Assembly: GCA_014378465.1 (NCBI GenBank)
Contig: JACMNQ010000015.1
Location: forward strand, 62,001 to 126,000
Reading direction: 5' to 3'
Length of the DNA: 64,000 nt
Source of the DNA: Oligoflexia bacterium
Lineage (GTDB): Bacteria > Bdellovibrionota > UBA1018
The position numbers and the translations under genes were made by a program. Under the pieces are notes generated by a model. The model saw only the letters and a list, made by a program, of their open reading frames with translations. It made no database searches and had not been told where the DNA came from. Each line of letters opens with the position of its first letter. Positions within the stretch are counted from its first letter, which is position 1. Positions 8,357 through 17,394 of this stretch are shown here, one piece after another.

Positions 8357-8806
8357 GTGAGGTTCAACAGACTGATTTCGCTTCTGATCCCGTTGATCCT
8401 GGTTGCGATTTCCCTCCATTCTTCTGGCGCAGCTGCTTCGATGAGAGCCGGCTCCATCTCGCCGCAAATGAGGAACGGTGAGGCACGCATGGTTCTTGAT
8501 CTCACTCTGGGCCAGACTGAAATGCAGGCGGCTCCACTGGCTTCTGACGGCTCGCTCACCCTGGACGTTCTGGAGACCATGATCCACCGAGAGCTTCCCT
8601 CACTCCAGACCAGTGCAACCGTCCGCCAGATCGCTGAGATCCTGATGATCCAGTACAACGCCTTTCAGATGACGAACGCGGCAGGAAAAGAAGCCGAGCT
8701 GGGTCTTTCCACCGATGAAGCCACTCGATTTCTGGCGCAAGCGGGAATGACTCCCGCCAGCAGTCCCGGTACCTGGAGCCACGCCATGGCGGTTTTGAAA
8801 CTCTGA
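8357..8806 (+). CDS. Small secreted protein of unknown function
   Basis: 149 residues starting at GTG, decided by a near-perfect SD (AAAGGAGA, 8345-8352). A signal peptide ends around GAAAS; the mature part is helical with no cysteine. I recognise no domain. It follows the M48 protease gene by 95 bases, and a separate promoter is not obvious. Confidence 0.6.
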   Translation: MRFNRLISLLIPLILVAISLHSSGAAASMRAGSISPQMRNGEARMVLDLTLGQTEMQAAPLASDGSLTLDVLETMIHRELPSLQTSATVRQIAEILMIQYNAFQMTNAAGKEAELGLSTDEATRFLAQAGMTPASSPGTWSHAMAVLKL

Positions 8807-9186
8807 TGACCTGTCCTTTCGTCAACGTCCGTTAGAAAATTGCCGGGATGCTCGCGCTCCGTCCCACCTCCATTCACTTCGCCCAGACTTTGGCGGTCGC
8901 CCTGACTCTTGTCACTCCGGGACTGGAAAGCGTGACTCAGGCGAAGGCGGGGGGGTGCAACCTCGCCCCTGCCAGTGGCATTGAGCCAGGATCGTCGGCT
9001 TCCGAGGCATGGCGATTTTCAGGCACCCTTTTGTAAAGGTCGCAATGATTCTGGGGTGGAGAACCGGGCGATCCGAAAAAATCCGACTTCGACCGTGTCG
9101 AGACAATTACCCGAAGGTGTCGGTTCCATTCCCGGACCGTGACTTCGTCTTTCAGCTCACGGTCACGGAACCCTGCGCGATGCTGA
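8807..9186. other. Interval with only a weak short ORF
   Basis: The plus strand holds a 62-codon ORF (8848-9036) beginning with a plausible signal peptide (hydrophobic, ending TQAKA). It runs across a seven-G tract at about 8949-8955 and ends soon after. Another short frame (9009-9203) follows out of phase. No SD or family similarity is seen. It could be a small secreted peptide or a frameshifted remnant. Confidence 0.25.
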
Positions 9187-9606
9187 TCAGGAATGCAAAG
9201 TGAGCACGATTTTCCGCTTCTGCGGTTGAGCCCTGAACTCGCAGAGGGAAAGCCCCTGCCAGGTGCCCAGTCGAAGTCTTCCGCCCGTGATCGGAACCGT
9301 GACGGTGCTGCCAACCACGACTGCTTTGACGTGAGCGGGCATGTCATCTGGACCTTCGTCCGCATGAATGTAGGCGGAACTCTCAGGCGCGATGCGGTCA
9401 AACGCCGCATTCAGATCCGTTCTCACGGCGGGATCCGCATTCTCGCTCACGGCCAGTCCTGCCGAAGTGTGAAGGATGAAGAGATTCAGGAGACCTGTTT
9501 CAGGAAGGGCGCCGAAACTGTCCTGCAGGCACTTTTCAACTTTCCGGGTGATCAGGTGAAAGCCTTTGGAGAAACTGGGCAACAGGAGATCGCATTGCTG
9601 AATCAT
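9187..9606 (-). CDS. yjbQ: YjbQ/UPF0047-family protein
   Basis: 139 residues, the normal length for the family. Characteristic segments are LHTSAGLAVSENAD, then EGPDDMPAHVK with its conserved histidine, GSTVTVPI, and GTWQGLSLCEFR near the C-terminus. Members show weak thiamine-phosphate synthase activity in vitro, but the physiological role is unclear. It stands alone on the minus strand between two plus-strand genes; no thiamine genes are nearby. Confidence 0.88.
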   Translation of the reverse strand: MIQQCDLLLPSFSKGFHLITRKVEKCLQDSFGALPETGLLNLFILHTSAGLAVSENADPAVRTDLNAAFDRIAPESSAYIHADEGPDDMPAHVKAVVVGSTVTVPITGGRLRLGTWQGLSLCEFRAQPQKRKIVLTLHS

Positions 9607-9765
9607 TCACTCAGTCTAGACCAGGGCCTGCCCGTTGTCCGTTACAATTCACGCGAGCACCGACCTCCCGGAGGCTGAAACTGAAAATCCACCCCCAACC
9701 ACCGCCGCAATGAGCCACGCGCGGGTTTGACTATTTTCTGAGCATCCTCTATTCACACGGTACAC

Positions 9766-10992
9766 ATGGGAAAAATCGTTCTTCTGGAATCCTCTGACAT
9801 CGGTGCGCGCTACTCGGCTGAGGCCATCAAGGGCCTGGGGCATGAGCCTGTTTTCCTGTGCGAACTCGAAAAATACCAGGGCGACCCTCTCGCGCAGATT
9901 CAGGAGTACCGGCACCTGAACTGCCCGACCACGGATACGCAAGCGGTATTGAAAGCCATCCTCGGGCTCGGCCTCAGCGACCTGATCGGCCTCACGAGTC
10001 TCGTCGATTCAAGACTCAGCACCGCCAGCGAAGCGGCAGCGCTTCTTGGAATTGCGGGACTCGATCCTGCCGTGATCACTCTCAAGGACAAGGGAAAGGT
10101 CGCGAGCCTGACGCCGGAGTTCAGCCCCCCGAGCGTGGTCTTTCAGCAGTCGACGATCCCGCTGACCGAAATTGAAGCACTTCTGACCTTCTTTCCAAAA
10201 ATCATGATCAAGCCCACCCGGGGAGCGGGGGGGCTGGGTGCTTTCACTGTCGAAGACGCCGCTCAACTGAAATCACTCGCCGCTCTCATCGGCGAAAAAC
10301 AGGTCCCCCCCCACATGTCTGCAGGAGGCTGGATCGCGGAAGCCTTCATTTCAGGAGAACTGGCGAGCCTGGAAGGCTACGTGCTCCAGGGTGCGATCCG
10401 GAGCCTGGGCTTCACGAGTCGCAGAAAAGTCGGAACGACGGAATCAGCGGCGACTTTTCCGGTCGATCGCAAACTGACTGAGTATCAGCGGGCTCGCGCA
10501 CTTTCAGCGGTTGAAGTCCTCATGTCCCGTTCGGGTTACCTGAATGGCTACTTTCACATCGAGTTCATCTTCACTTCGGATTCGTGCTTTCTGATTGATG
10601 CCAATGTCGGTCGATTGGGCGGTGGTCCACTGGGTGAACTTCTGGCGCTGTCGTACGGGGTGGATCCGATCGCGATCTTCAAACACGCGATCGAAGTGTC
10701 GCTCTTCGGCATCCAAAGTCGCAATCCTTACGACGAAAATCTGCTCCGAGCGGAGACCCACGCGATCCTTTACGGACTCAAGGCCGGGGGCGAACTCCTG
10801 GACGTGGATTTTCCTGCGGAAGCTCGCTGCTACCACACCCAAATTCTGAGTCGGGGCGCGAAAGTCACGCCCATGGGTACGGACGACTGGTCCTGGATCG
10901 GCATCGTCAGCGGCCTGAACGCCGACACCGTGAGCGCCGTCGAGAAGTTGCGAATTCACACGCCCGAAGGGGTGTTTGAAGCGTGTTACTGA
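9766..10992 (+). CDS. ATP-grasp domain ligase of unknown substrate
   Basis: 408 residues with the three-part ATP-grasp layout: an N-terminal Rossmann-like domain (to about 110), an ATP-binding lid around KIMIKPTRGAGGLGAF (about 144-159), and a metal-binding end in FHIEFIFTSDSCFLIDANVGRLGGG (about 264-288, with acidic and Asn ligands). It resembles carboxylate-amine ligases of the BtrJ/carnosine-synthase type that form peptide-like bonds. No carrier protein, transporter or biosynthetic partner flanks it, so the substrate cannot be guessed. Confidence 0.75.
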   Translation: MGKIVLLESSDIGARYSAEAIKGLGHEPVFLCELEKYQGDPLAQIQEYRHLNCPTTDTQAVLKAILGLGLSDLIGLTSLVDSRLSTASEAAALLGIAGLDPAVITLKDKGKVASLTPEFSPPSVVFQQSTIPLTEIEALLTFFPKIMIKPTRGAGGLGAFTVEDAAQLKSLAALIGEKQVPPHMSAGGWIAEAFISGELASLEGYVLQGAIRSLGFTSRRKVGTTESAATFPVDRKLTEYQRARALSAVEVLMSRSGYLNGYFHIEFIFTSDSCFLIDANVGRLGGGPLGELLALSYGVDPIAIFKHAIEVSLFGIQSRNPYDENLLRAETHAILYGLKAGGELLDVDFPAEARCYHTQILSRGAKVTPMGTDDWSWIGIVSGLNADTVSAVEKLRIHTPEGVFEACY

Positions 10993-11580
10993 CGCAGTCC
11001 ATTTCGTCTCTTGCGGGATGAGTCGTTACCAGGTTCGACTGTCGACTGCCATTTCTCGGTTTCATTCTGTACGCGGGCAGTTACGGCAAGGGCGACGCCG
11101 AAAGCCTCACTGTATTTTCCGAAGCGCTGTCTGAATCTTTGACGGGAGGTACGAACGGCTCCGCAGACGTACGGATCCTGAGTTCCCTCAACCCCGCATG
11201 GGCGATTCGTTTGAGATCTGCTGGTTTCGCAGAACTCGACTGCCGGCATGCTGACTATCTTTGCAGGCGGAAAGTCGCCCTACTTCGATCCGCTTCGAAC
11301 TGGTTTTTCGAACTTCAAGATTGGGCAGAGCCTTGTCGGCAGGGGCGCGGAGCCCTCGTGCTCGAAACTGCTTTGCAGCCCCGAATGATGATCAAGCGAA
11401 ATACCCTGCACAGTAAGTCGATGGGTTGCGGAGAGGAAGTGCGATCCGACACTGGCACCCCTCTGTTTCAATGAAAAGTGTTTCATGAATTGGCCAGAAG
11501 TGCGGCGTACCTTGCCAGTGCAGCTTTCTTCAGCGCAGCTTTGATTGACAGCGACAGGCAACAATTGTACATTTTTGCGC
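10993..11580. other. 588-base interval with a possible decayed gene
   Basis: One plus-strand frame is open from 11022 to a stop at 11472-11474. Its early part (LGFILYAGSYGKGDAESL, a hydrophobic stretch then a charged region) looks protein-like, but the first start codon is a TTG at 11139 well inside it, and no SD is visible. The later half is rich in Arg and Cys and looks non-coding. I recognise no family; a degenerate secreted-protein gene is the best guess. Confidence 0.25.
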
Positions 11581-12171
11581 ATGTTCCCTTTCGCAAAATT
11601 GTCGGCCATCTTTCTGATCCTCTCAGCAATCACCGCATGTGGCACGAGCTCGAGTTCTTCAACGACGGGTTCTCCCGCGCCGACGGGCCGTGATCTGACC
11701 GTCCTTCCCACGACGAATGCAACGGTGCACTTTCAAGCTTTCGCGCTCATTCGTGAGTTCGGCATGAAAGACACGGGTGTGATTTTCGGAGTCATTCCCG
11801 ACCAGGGGGACTTCAAGTTCAAGAGCGTGACCGCGCCGCCATTTTCAAGAGACTGGCACCACGGGGTGATGAACCCTCAGATTTTTGAGCAAGTTTTCGC
11901 AGGAACTTCAGTTCCCGTGCCTCAGGAAGAAAGGGATGATCTGCTCTCCAGGTATCCGGGTGCGAGCGCGATTTATTCCCAAGGCTATGTCGGAAAACTC
12001 TGTTCCAACCAACCCGTTCAAGTCACTCTTGCCGGCTCGGTGGGAACTCATGATTATACCGTGATCCTTGGCTTCACTGCGAAACCGACTGTCCACGGAA
12101 ACTGTTCTTTTCAGACGTTTGCGGTTTGTTCTGGCCCGACTGGGCAGTTCTCCTGCACACTTCCCAACTGA
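11581..12171 (+). CDS. Putative lipoprotein of unknown function
   Basis: 196 residues. I place the start at the ATG 11581 because it directly precedes a lipoprotein signal: basic start, hydrophobic core, lipobox ITAC, then a Ser/Thr/Gly-rich tether. A longer form from 11545 would bury the signal. The mature domain contains paired cysteines (KLCSNQPVQV and later NCSFQTFAVCSG), suggesting disulfides in the periplasm. No family was recognised. Confidence 0.6.
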   Translation: MFPFAKLSAIFLILSAITACGTSSSSSTTGSPAPTGRDLTVLPTTNATVHFQAFALIREFGMKDTGVIFGVIPDQGDFKFKSVTAPPFSRDWHHGVMNPQIFEQVFAGTSVPVPQEERDDLLSRYPGASAIYSQGYVGKLCSNQPVQVTLAGSVGTHDYTVILGFTAKPTVHGNCSFQTFAVCSGPTGQFSCTLPN

Positions 12172-12203
12172 AACTTCATGGTCAAAACCATTCCGAGCAC
12201 CCG

Positions 12204-13028
12204 ATGAGGAACCTGCAGACTTACCTGAAACTTCTGGGCATCCGGGAAGAGCGTCCGAGTCTCCCTCTCCTTTCTCGAATCGTCAGCCGCCACCTGGCAG
12301 TTGTTCCACATGAAAGTGTTTCAAAGCTACTTCGCCTGCATCAACTCGGGCCTGAGCTCGGAGCAACGATCCCCAGCCTCGACGAATTCGTGGCAGGAAT
12401 TGCGGGGTCAGGTTTCGGTGGCACCTGTTTTGCTCAAAACTTTCACCTCAATCAACTCCTCAATCATCTCGGCTTTGAGTCGAACCTGGCGGGCATTTAC
12501 CATAAGCGAGTCATGAGACACGTCAGCCTCAGAGTGCGCGTGGATGGAGCAAACTACCTGGTGGATGTCGGCCTCATGGCGCCGATCGCCGGTCCGTACC
12601 GAATTCATCCTGATGCGGCTTTTGACCTGGTGCTGGGAAACCAGCGGTACGTCTTCACTCCTGCAGCTGATCTTGAAAACTACTGCCTGGAGATCCACCG
12701 GGACGCCAAGGTGGTTCGAAGTTTTCAGACCACGTCAAAACCCATGACTCTGGAAGAGTTGGAGACCGGTGTTCGCCACTCGTTCGAGAATTCGGCAATT
12801 TTCATGGCCACGCTTTCGGTTCACCGCGCGTACGAAAACCATAGCGTCGGAATCTGGAACCGAAAAGTCTACCGCGTCGAAGGGCTCGACCGACAGTTCA
12901 GAGAAATTCGGAACTTCAGTGAGCTTCAGGCCGCTTTTCGAGAAGACCTTGACCTGCCTCATTATCCCCTCGAACTTATTTTGAAGCTTCTACAAGAAAA
13001 CGGAACCGGACTTTCACTTGCCGGGTGA
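12204..13028 (+). CDS. Arylamine N-acetyltransferase (NAT family)
   Basis: 274 residues, the usual NAT length. The Cys-His-Asp triad is in place: GFGGTCFAQN (Cys75, family RGG.C..N), HVSLRV (His106) and YLVDVG (Asp121). These enzymes transfer an acetyl group from acetyl-CoA to arylamines or hydrazines through a cysteine thioester; in bacteria, related proteins also act in secondary-metabolite assembly. I start at the ATG 12204, since the upstream extension overlaps the lipoprotein gene and lacks family similarity. No biosynthetic cluster surrounds it. Confidence 0.85.
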   Translation: MRNLQTYLKLLGIREERPSLPLLSRIVSRHLAVVPHESVSKLLRLHQLGPELGATIPSLDEFVAGIAGSGFGGTCFAQNFHLNQLLNHLGFESNLAGIYHKRVMRHVSLRVRVDGANYLVDVGLMAPIAGPYRIHPDAAFDLVLGNQRYVFTPAADLENYCLEIHRDAKVVRSFQTTSKPMTLEELETGVRHSFENSAIFMATLSVHRAYENHSVGIWNRKVYRVEGLDRQFREIRNFSELQAAFREDLDLPHYPLELILKLLQENGTGLSLAG

Positions 13029-13264
13029 TCCCCGGAATTTTCACGCCGAAACCCATGACCGGAAGTCAGGTCGTCGCCACTTGAAGGCACGAGCCCCTCG
13101 GTTCGATCCACGAATCAACGCTCAATGATATCGCAAATTCTCAACTTCTGATCATCTGATTGGATTTCCTTCCCAGAGTTGAGTCTGACTTCTGTGACCA
13201 CCGACCCGTAGCGTGTTTGCCTGGAAACGCGAGAGGGGTTGGAGAACTTTCCTGACAGAGGGGC

Positions 13265-13996
13265 CTATCGTTTGATACCGGTACGTTTGAATCGAGCAAT
13301 CTCGGATGCGACGAGTGGAGACACAGAAACAAACTGACATTCTATCAGGAACAAGGACCTTTTGTTTTTGACTTGAACTTCCTCGCAACTGCGCACGACA
13401 ACCTCGATGAAAGGAATATCTCTATTTTTCAAAAATGGGATCTGAAGCTTGAAGCTTCTACCGACCTGAATGGGCATATCCGCGCTCAGCTTTACCCCAG
13501 TTTCATTGATCTTCACACCGGTTACCTCAGCGTAAGCAAGGCAAACCTCTATGAATGGAACTGCGTACATTTCGGCATCCATCGGATAATTATCAGAGAC
13601 CGTTCTCAAGATCAAATCGTTCAGGATACCCGCATCAATCGGACGAATGAAAAAATTGTCATAGCCGTCTTTCACGGCGAGTGCGGCTATCTTGGGGTCC
13701 TTTAAATGGGAATAGCCGATGACTTTCGGTTCTTGTCCAAATTTATTCAGACATTCTTCCCGCAAAACGTTGGCGTATTCATGCACAACTGACTCAGTGA
13801 TGTCGTAAGATACGAGCACGAAGGCGATGTGAATGGATGAACTTTCGTTTTTGATAAGCGAAATTGCCTCGTCAATGGAATGAGTCACGCTGACCAAATA
13901 ACCTTCATTCGTCAATTTTTTGGCAAGCAAGTGTGCCGATTCGCGCTTCGAATCAATGATAAACCCGTATTTTCCATTTGAGTTTGCCTTCGTCAT
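13265..13996 (-). CDS. Degenerate receiver-like protein with PilZ-like C-terminus
   Basis: 243 residues. Residues 8-130 follow a response-regulator receiver pattern (GFIIDSKRESAHLLAKKL, later strand FVLVS, then a DGYDNFFIRPID segment like the KPxD end of receivers). The phospho-acceptor aspartate expected at the end of strand 3 is missing (VLVSYD). Residues about 145-230 look like a PilZ beta-barrel with INETGVKLS in place of the D-S-x-x-G motif, but the arginine pair that binds cyclic di-GMP is not evident. It may act through protein contacts. Codon use is more AT-rich than its neighbours. Confidence 0.5.
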   Translation of the reverse strand: MTKANSNGKYGFIIDSKRESAHLLAKKLTNEGYLVSVTHSIDEAISLIKNESSSIHIAFVLVSYDITESVVHEYANVLREECLNKFGQEPKVIGYSHLKDPKIAALAVKDGYDNFFIRPIDAGILNDLILRTVSDNYPMDAEMYAVPFIEVCLAYAEVTGVKINETGVKLSADMPIQVGRSFKLQIPFLKNRDIPFIEVVVRSCEEVQVKNKRSLFLIECQFVSVSPLVASEIARFKRTGIKR

Positions 13997-14106
13997 GGCT
14001 TTCTATCGTCAATACTCTTCGATAAAATGAGCGGATTCGCTTACTGCGTGAATCTGATTCTCTGCAAAATCGCCATGCCCCACGTTGTGGTGAAGAGCCA
14101 AAAAAA

Positions 14107-14136
14107 GCCCCACCCGTTCCCGGGTGAGGCTTTTTT
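14107..14136. terminator. Bidirectional intrinsic terminator downstream of tRNA-Gln
   Basis: A 10-bp stem with one mismatch (GCCCCACCCG / CGGGTGAGGC, loop TTCC) is flanked by seven A on the left and six T on the right, so it can act on either strand. It most likely ends the minus-strand tRNA-Gln transcript. Confidence 0.8.
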
Positions 14137-14142
14137 ATCGAA

Positions 14143-14216
14143 TGGCTGGGGAACTAGGATTCGAACCTAGATAGCCAGAGTCAGAGTCTGGAGTCCTACC
14201 GTTGGACGATTCCCCA
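14143..14216 (-). tRNA. tRNA-Gln (anticodon CUG)
   Basis: 74 nt including the encoded 3' CCA. All arms fold: acceptor TGGGGAA/TTCCCCA with discriminator G, D arm GTCC...GGAC, anticodon stem CCAGA/TCTGG with loop CTCTGAC (anticodon CTG), variable CTAT, and T arm CTAGG-TTCGAAT-CCTAG. It decodes CAG. It is a single tRNA with its own promoter and terminator, 1.5 kb downstream of gltX on the same strand. Confidence 0.95.
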
Positions 14217-14252
14217 ATAGATCCCGGAAGCTTAAGCAAGCGGGGTGCCGAA

Positions 14253-14281
14253 GTCATATCTTGGCAAAAAATGATTGTCGA
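14253..14281 (-). promoter_or_regulatory. Sigma-70-type promoter of tRNA-Gln
   Basis: On the minus strand TCGACA (14276-14281, 5 of 6 to TTGACA) and TATGAC (14253-14258, 4 of 6) are separated by 17 bases. Transcription would start near 14246, giving a leader of about 30 nt before the mature tRNA end at 14216. Confidence 0.5.
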
Positions 14282-14513
14282 GTGGGAATCCTCATCCGGA
14301 CATCTCACGAAGTGTTTTTTTGAAGAAGAATGGAGTGTCCATCCCTGGGGCACATGAGATCCCCTTTGAAATAAAATTCAATTATTTCATAAAGTTGAAT
14401 TCAACCCAAGGAGGACCTGATACCAAACAAGCGGGCCTGACCCGTGTGGATTCAGAAGTTCATCCATTCGGCGCTGAAGATTGCAGAGTTCAAGATCCAT
14501 CGCTCCACCTCTT

Positions 14514-15659
14514 TCAGAACAATCTGAATTTGCAGTGGGTGCTGAGAAACTGATCAAACGCTTCATCCGTGCTGAACTGAGACTTGTAGCAACCCGCGCT
14601 CGTCCGGTTCCACACAAGCGAAGATTCGAGAGTGCAGGTGGCGCACTCCGCTTTGGCAGCGGCAGTCTTGGCTTCCGAGAGGCACTTCGCATCGGGTCGA
14701 CCTTTTTTGATCTGGACCATGTGACCGGGAGCGCGAGCTTCGTTGATCGACAGCACTTCCTGTGTGATGTAAACGCCTGTGCCCGTGTACTGGATTTCGG
14801 TGCTCGCAGGATGCTTTTTGCTGATCAGACTGTAATTCGGTCTGGTGCCCAGAATCCTGACCAATCTCAGTCGTCGTTGATCCGTTGAACTGAGATCTTT
14901 CAGGAGCTGCTGCTTGGACTGAACCACTGGCTTCAAGGTCGTGGGAACTTCTTTCAAAACTCCCGAAAGCACTTTCCAGGTTTCCGCTTCATAAGTCACC
15001 TCTTCGCCTGTGGACAAAGTCACGATCAGGCGCCGCTCCGAACCCGTGCCCTCCGACCGAATCGCCGGAAGATTTCGACGAGGAAAGAAATCATACTGAA
15101 TCGCCGGATTCGAATTGGTGTTGTCGACTTCAATGGTCTTGCCGGTGGCGGCGTCAGCCAGCTCATTGATTCTGTAATCAATGACGACCAATCCCATCTC
15201 CGATCCGCGACCTTTGAAGGAGAACAGCCAGTCCCTTTTCACTTGAGATGGACTGCCGTCTGGATCCGTGAAAACCTCACTCGCCTGCCCATTTGAAAAA
15301 TTGAAGCCATGAACCTGATCGGATTCCTGATCCGTGAAACCCGTGGCTTTCTTGGGCAAGGTGATGTGGTAAGAAGCCCCGCCCACATGCGGAGAGGAGT
15401 CGCCAGTCGGGAGGTCACAGAAACCCTCCTCAAGTGGCTTGAACTCACTCGCGGGAGTGACCGCACTTTCGGGATTTCCTTCACCGCCCAGGACTTTCAT
15501 CACGTCAGTCACGCCCGAAGGGATGCAGACATTGGAAAGAGGAATGCAGGAAGCCGTGACTTTCTTCGGAGCTGCCAGGGCCGCGTCAGGCAAAGCGAAG
15601 GAGGCCGCGCTCAGAGTGAGAATCAAGAGGGATGCCGTACTTTTCAGGTGACTCGCCAT
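14514..15659 (-). CDS. Secreted protein of unknown function
   Basis: 381 residues with a typical signal peptide (residues 1-29, ending ALA). The mature protein contains several cysteines, with a CATC pair and CKSQ-type segments near the C-terminus, and mixed beta/alpha composition. No catalytic motif or family was recognised. It lies between tRNA-Gln and gltX on the same strand. Confidence 0.6.
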   Translation of the reverse strand: MASHLKSTASLLILTLSAASFALPDAALAAPKKVTASCIPLSNVCIPSGVTDVMKVLGGEGNPESAVTPASEFKPLEEGFCDLPTGDSSPHVGGASYHITLPKKATGFTDQESDQVHGFNFSNGQASEVFTDPDGSPSQVKRDWLFSFKGRGSEMGLVVIDYRINELADAATGKTIEVDNTNSNPAIQYDFFPRRNLPAIRSEGTGSERRLIVTLSTGEEVTYEAETWKVLSGVLKEVPTTLKPVVQSKQQLLKDLSSTDQRRLRLVRILGTRPNYSLISKKHPASTEIQYTGTGVYITQEVLSINEARAPGHMVQIKKGRPDAKCLSEAKTAAAKAECATCTLESSLVWNRTSAGCYKSQFSTDEAFDQFLSTHCKFRLF

Positions 15660-15699
15660 TGCCTGATTTTACGCTTCACCGCGCGAAACCGGGAGAGGC

Positions 15700-15741
15700 A
15701 AAAACTGCCGTGCTGCACTCTGCTCTGGCCTTCCTCACGGC
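15700..15741 (-). terminator. Possible intrinsic terminator after gltX
   Basis: On the minus strand GCCGTG...CACGGC forms a six-pair stem with a long loop (about 23 nt), followed by AGTTTTTG. It lies just past the gltX stop. The long loop weakens the call. Confidence 0.4.
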
Positions 15742-15752
15742 TTGCCACTGAC

Positions 15753-17303
15753 TTACAGAGTGTCGACTTTTCTCAAACGGGCCTCCACCACAGTCCACGG
15801 GAGTACGGCCATCAGATCAAACAGGCCTGCGCTGGCGGCTCTTCCCGAGACGGCCAGACGCATGGGAGAAGCCAGGTCTCCCAGCTTCAGAGTCTTCTGC
15901 TCGCAAATCTGGCGCAGGTAAGCGTCAATATCCGCATGGGACATGCCGATGTCCCCGAGTGAAACCGCGTTGCCCCAGGCTGAGTCCGACTTCGCAGGGG
16001 CTTTCGCCATTTTTGCGGCGAGGTCATCGGTCGCATGTTTCACGGCATCTTTCACAGACGCTTTGACGGCTGGGTCCTTGTTCCACTTCAGGGCAGACAC
16101 CTGAGCGGGATCAAGCTCCACCGCTCCTGGAGTGCAGAGCGGAATGAGTTGATCGGCGAGTTCCTTCACGAGTTTCACTTTCTGCTGGATCAGTGCGGTC
16201 AAAGCCACGCCCACATCCGTGGTGACTTTCGCGACCGAAGCCGAAGCGGTGAACAACTCCGTAAAATCTTCAGCCACAATGCCGGCCAGGCGCTTCGGAT
16301 CCGCCCTTCGCATGTGCTCGCCATTCAACCACAGGAGCTTTTCACTGTTGAAGACGCCTGAGCTCCTCTGAACGTGATCAAAGGAGAACATCTCGATCAT
16401 TTCACCCACCGTGAAAATTTCCTGATCGCCATGACTCCAGCCCAGACGAGCGAGAAAGTTCAACATCGTTTCAGGCAGGTAACCTTCGGCTCGGTAGACA
16501 TTCGCGGACACCGCCCCGTGGCGTTTGGAGAGTTTCTTCTTGTCGGCTCCGAGAATCATCGGCAGATGCACGAACTGCGGCAACGGGTAATCGAAAAACC
16601 GGTAAAGGTGCGTCTGCTTCGGAGTGTTGTTGATGTGATCATCCCCACGGATGACATGAGTCATGCGGGATTCGACATCATCGACCACGCACGAAAGGTT
16701 GTAAGTCGGAGCGCCGTTGGAGCGAATGAGGACGAAGTCATCCACTTCCGTATTTTCGACGCGAATCGGACCCCGGATCAGATCCATGAATTCCTGACCA
16801 CCTTCAAGCGGGATGGCGGCGCGAATGACGGCCGACTCGCCGGCTTTCGGAGCACTGAGCTTTTTGCTTCGGCAAGTGCGGTCATACTGCGGGCGGGTGC
16901 CGGCCGCGGTCGCCGTCTCGCGCATTTTTTCAACATCCGCTTCCGTGCAGGCGCACCAGTAAGCGTGACCTTTGGCGACGAGTTCCTGGGCCTTCTCCAT
17001 GTAGTGAGGCAGACGCCTGCTCTGAAAGATCGGCTCTTCATCCCAATTGAGGCCCAGCCACTGCATCGATGCTTTGATGTCCTGCGTGTAACGATCTTCC
17101 GAGCGCTCAAGATCCGTGTCTTCAATCCGAAGAAGAAATTTACCCTGATGCCTGCGCGCGTAAAGCCAGTTGAAAAGCGCCGCTCTCACCCCACCGATGT
17201 GCAGAAACCCGGTCGGAGAAGGAGCAAAGCGGACGCGGACGGTTCCCGGGGCGGGCGCAGGGGCAACGGTGTGAGCCGAATGAGCAGGATGTTGAGTGGT
17301 CAT
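15753..17303 (-). CDS. gltX: Glutamate--tRNA ligase
   Basis: 516 residues of class I synthetase. The HIGH-type signature is in PSPTGFLHIGG (about 28-38), and KKLSKRHGAVS is the KMSKS-type loop. A Cys-rich segment (YWCACTEAD ... YDRTCR) resembles the zinc-binding SWIM-like subdomain of bacterial GluRS. The N-terminus has about 20 extra residues rich in His/Ala/Pro before the conserved core; a later start is not obvious. It charges tRNA-Glu. Whether it also mischarges tRNA-Gln (non-discriminating form) cannot be told, since glnS and gatCAB are outside the window. Confidence 0.96.
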   Translation of the reverse strand: MTTQHPAHSAHTVAPAPAPGTVRVRFAPSPTGFLHIGGVRAALFNWLYARRHQGKFLLRIEDTDLERSEDRYTQDIKASMQWLGLNWDEEPIFQSRRLPHYMEKAQELVAKGHAYWCACTEADVEKMRETATAAGTRPQYDRTCRSKKLSAPKAGESAVIRAAIPLEGGQEFMDLIRGPIRVENTEVDDFVLIRSNGAPTYNLSCVVDDVESRMTHVIRGDDHINNTPKQTHLYRFFDYPLPQFVHLPMILGADKKKLSKRHGAVSANVYRAEGYLPETMLNFLARLGWSHGDQEIFTVGEMIEMFSFDHVQRSSGVFNSEKLLWLNGEHMRRADPKRLAGIVAEDFTELFTASASVAKVTTDVGVALTALIQQKVKLVKELADQLIPLCTPGAVELDPAQVSALKWNKDPAVKASVKDAVKHATDDLAAKMAKAPAKSDSAWGNAVSLGDIGMSHADIDAYLRQICEQKTLKLGDLASPMRLAVSGRAASAGLFDLMAVLPWTVVEARLRKVDTL

Positions 17304-17394
17304 ATGGCCCTCGTTTTAACCCGAGATCCCATCAGGCTGCGAGCGAAACTTTAAGGAGGGTAAAAAGAACCAGGCAAAAGGAAGCGAGAGAAAA

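Noticed and set aside
9009-9203. Short plus-strand ORF
   Set aside because: Its end reaches into the opposing yjbQ gene, it lacks an SD, and it shows no family pattern.
14143-14216. tRNA as a genomic-island attachment site
   Set aside because: No integrase, no direct repeat of the tRNA end and no phage genes were seen nearby.
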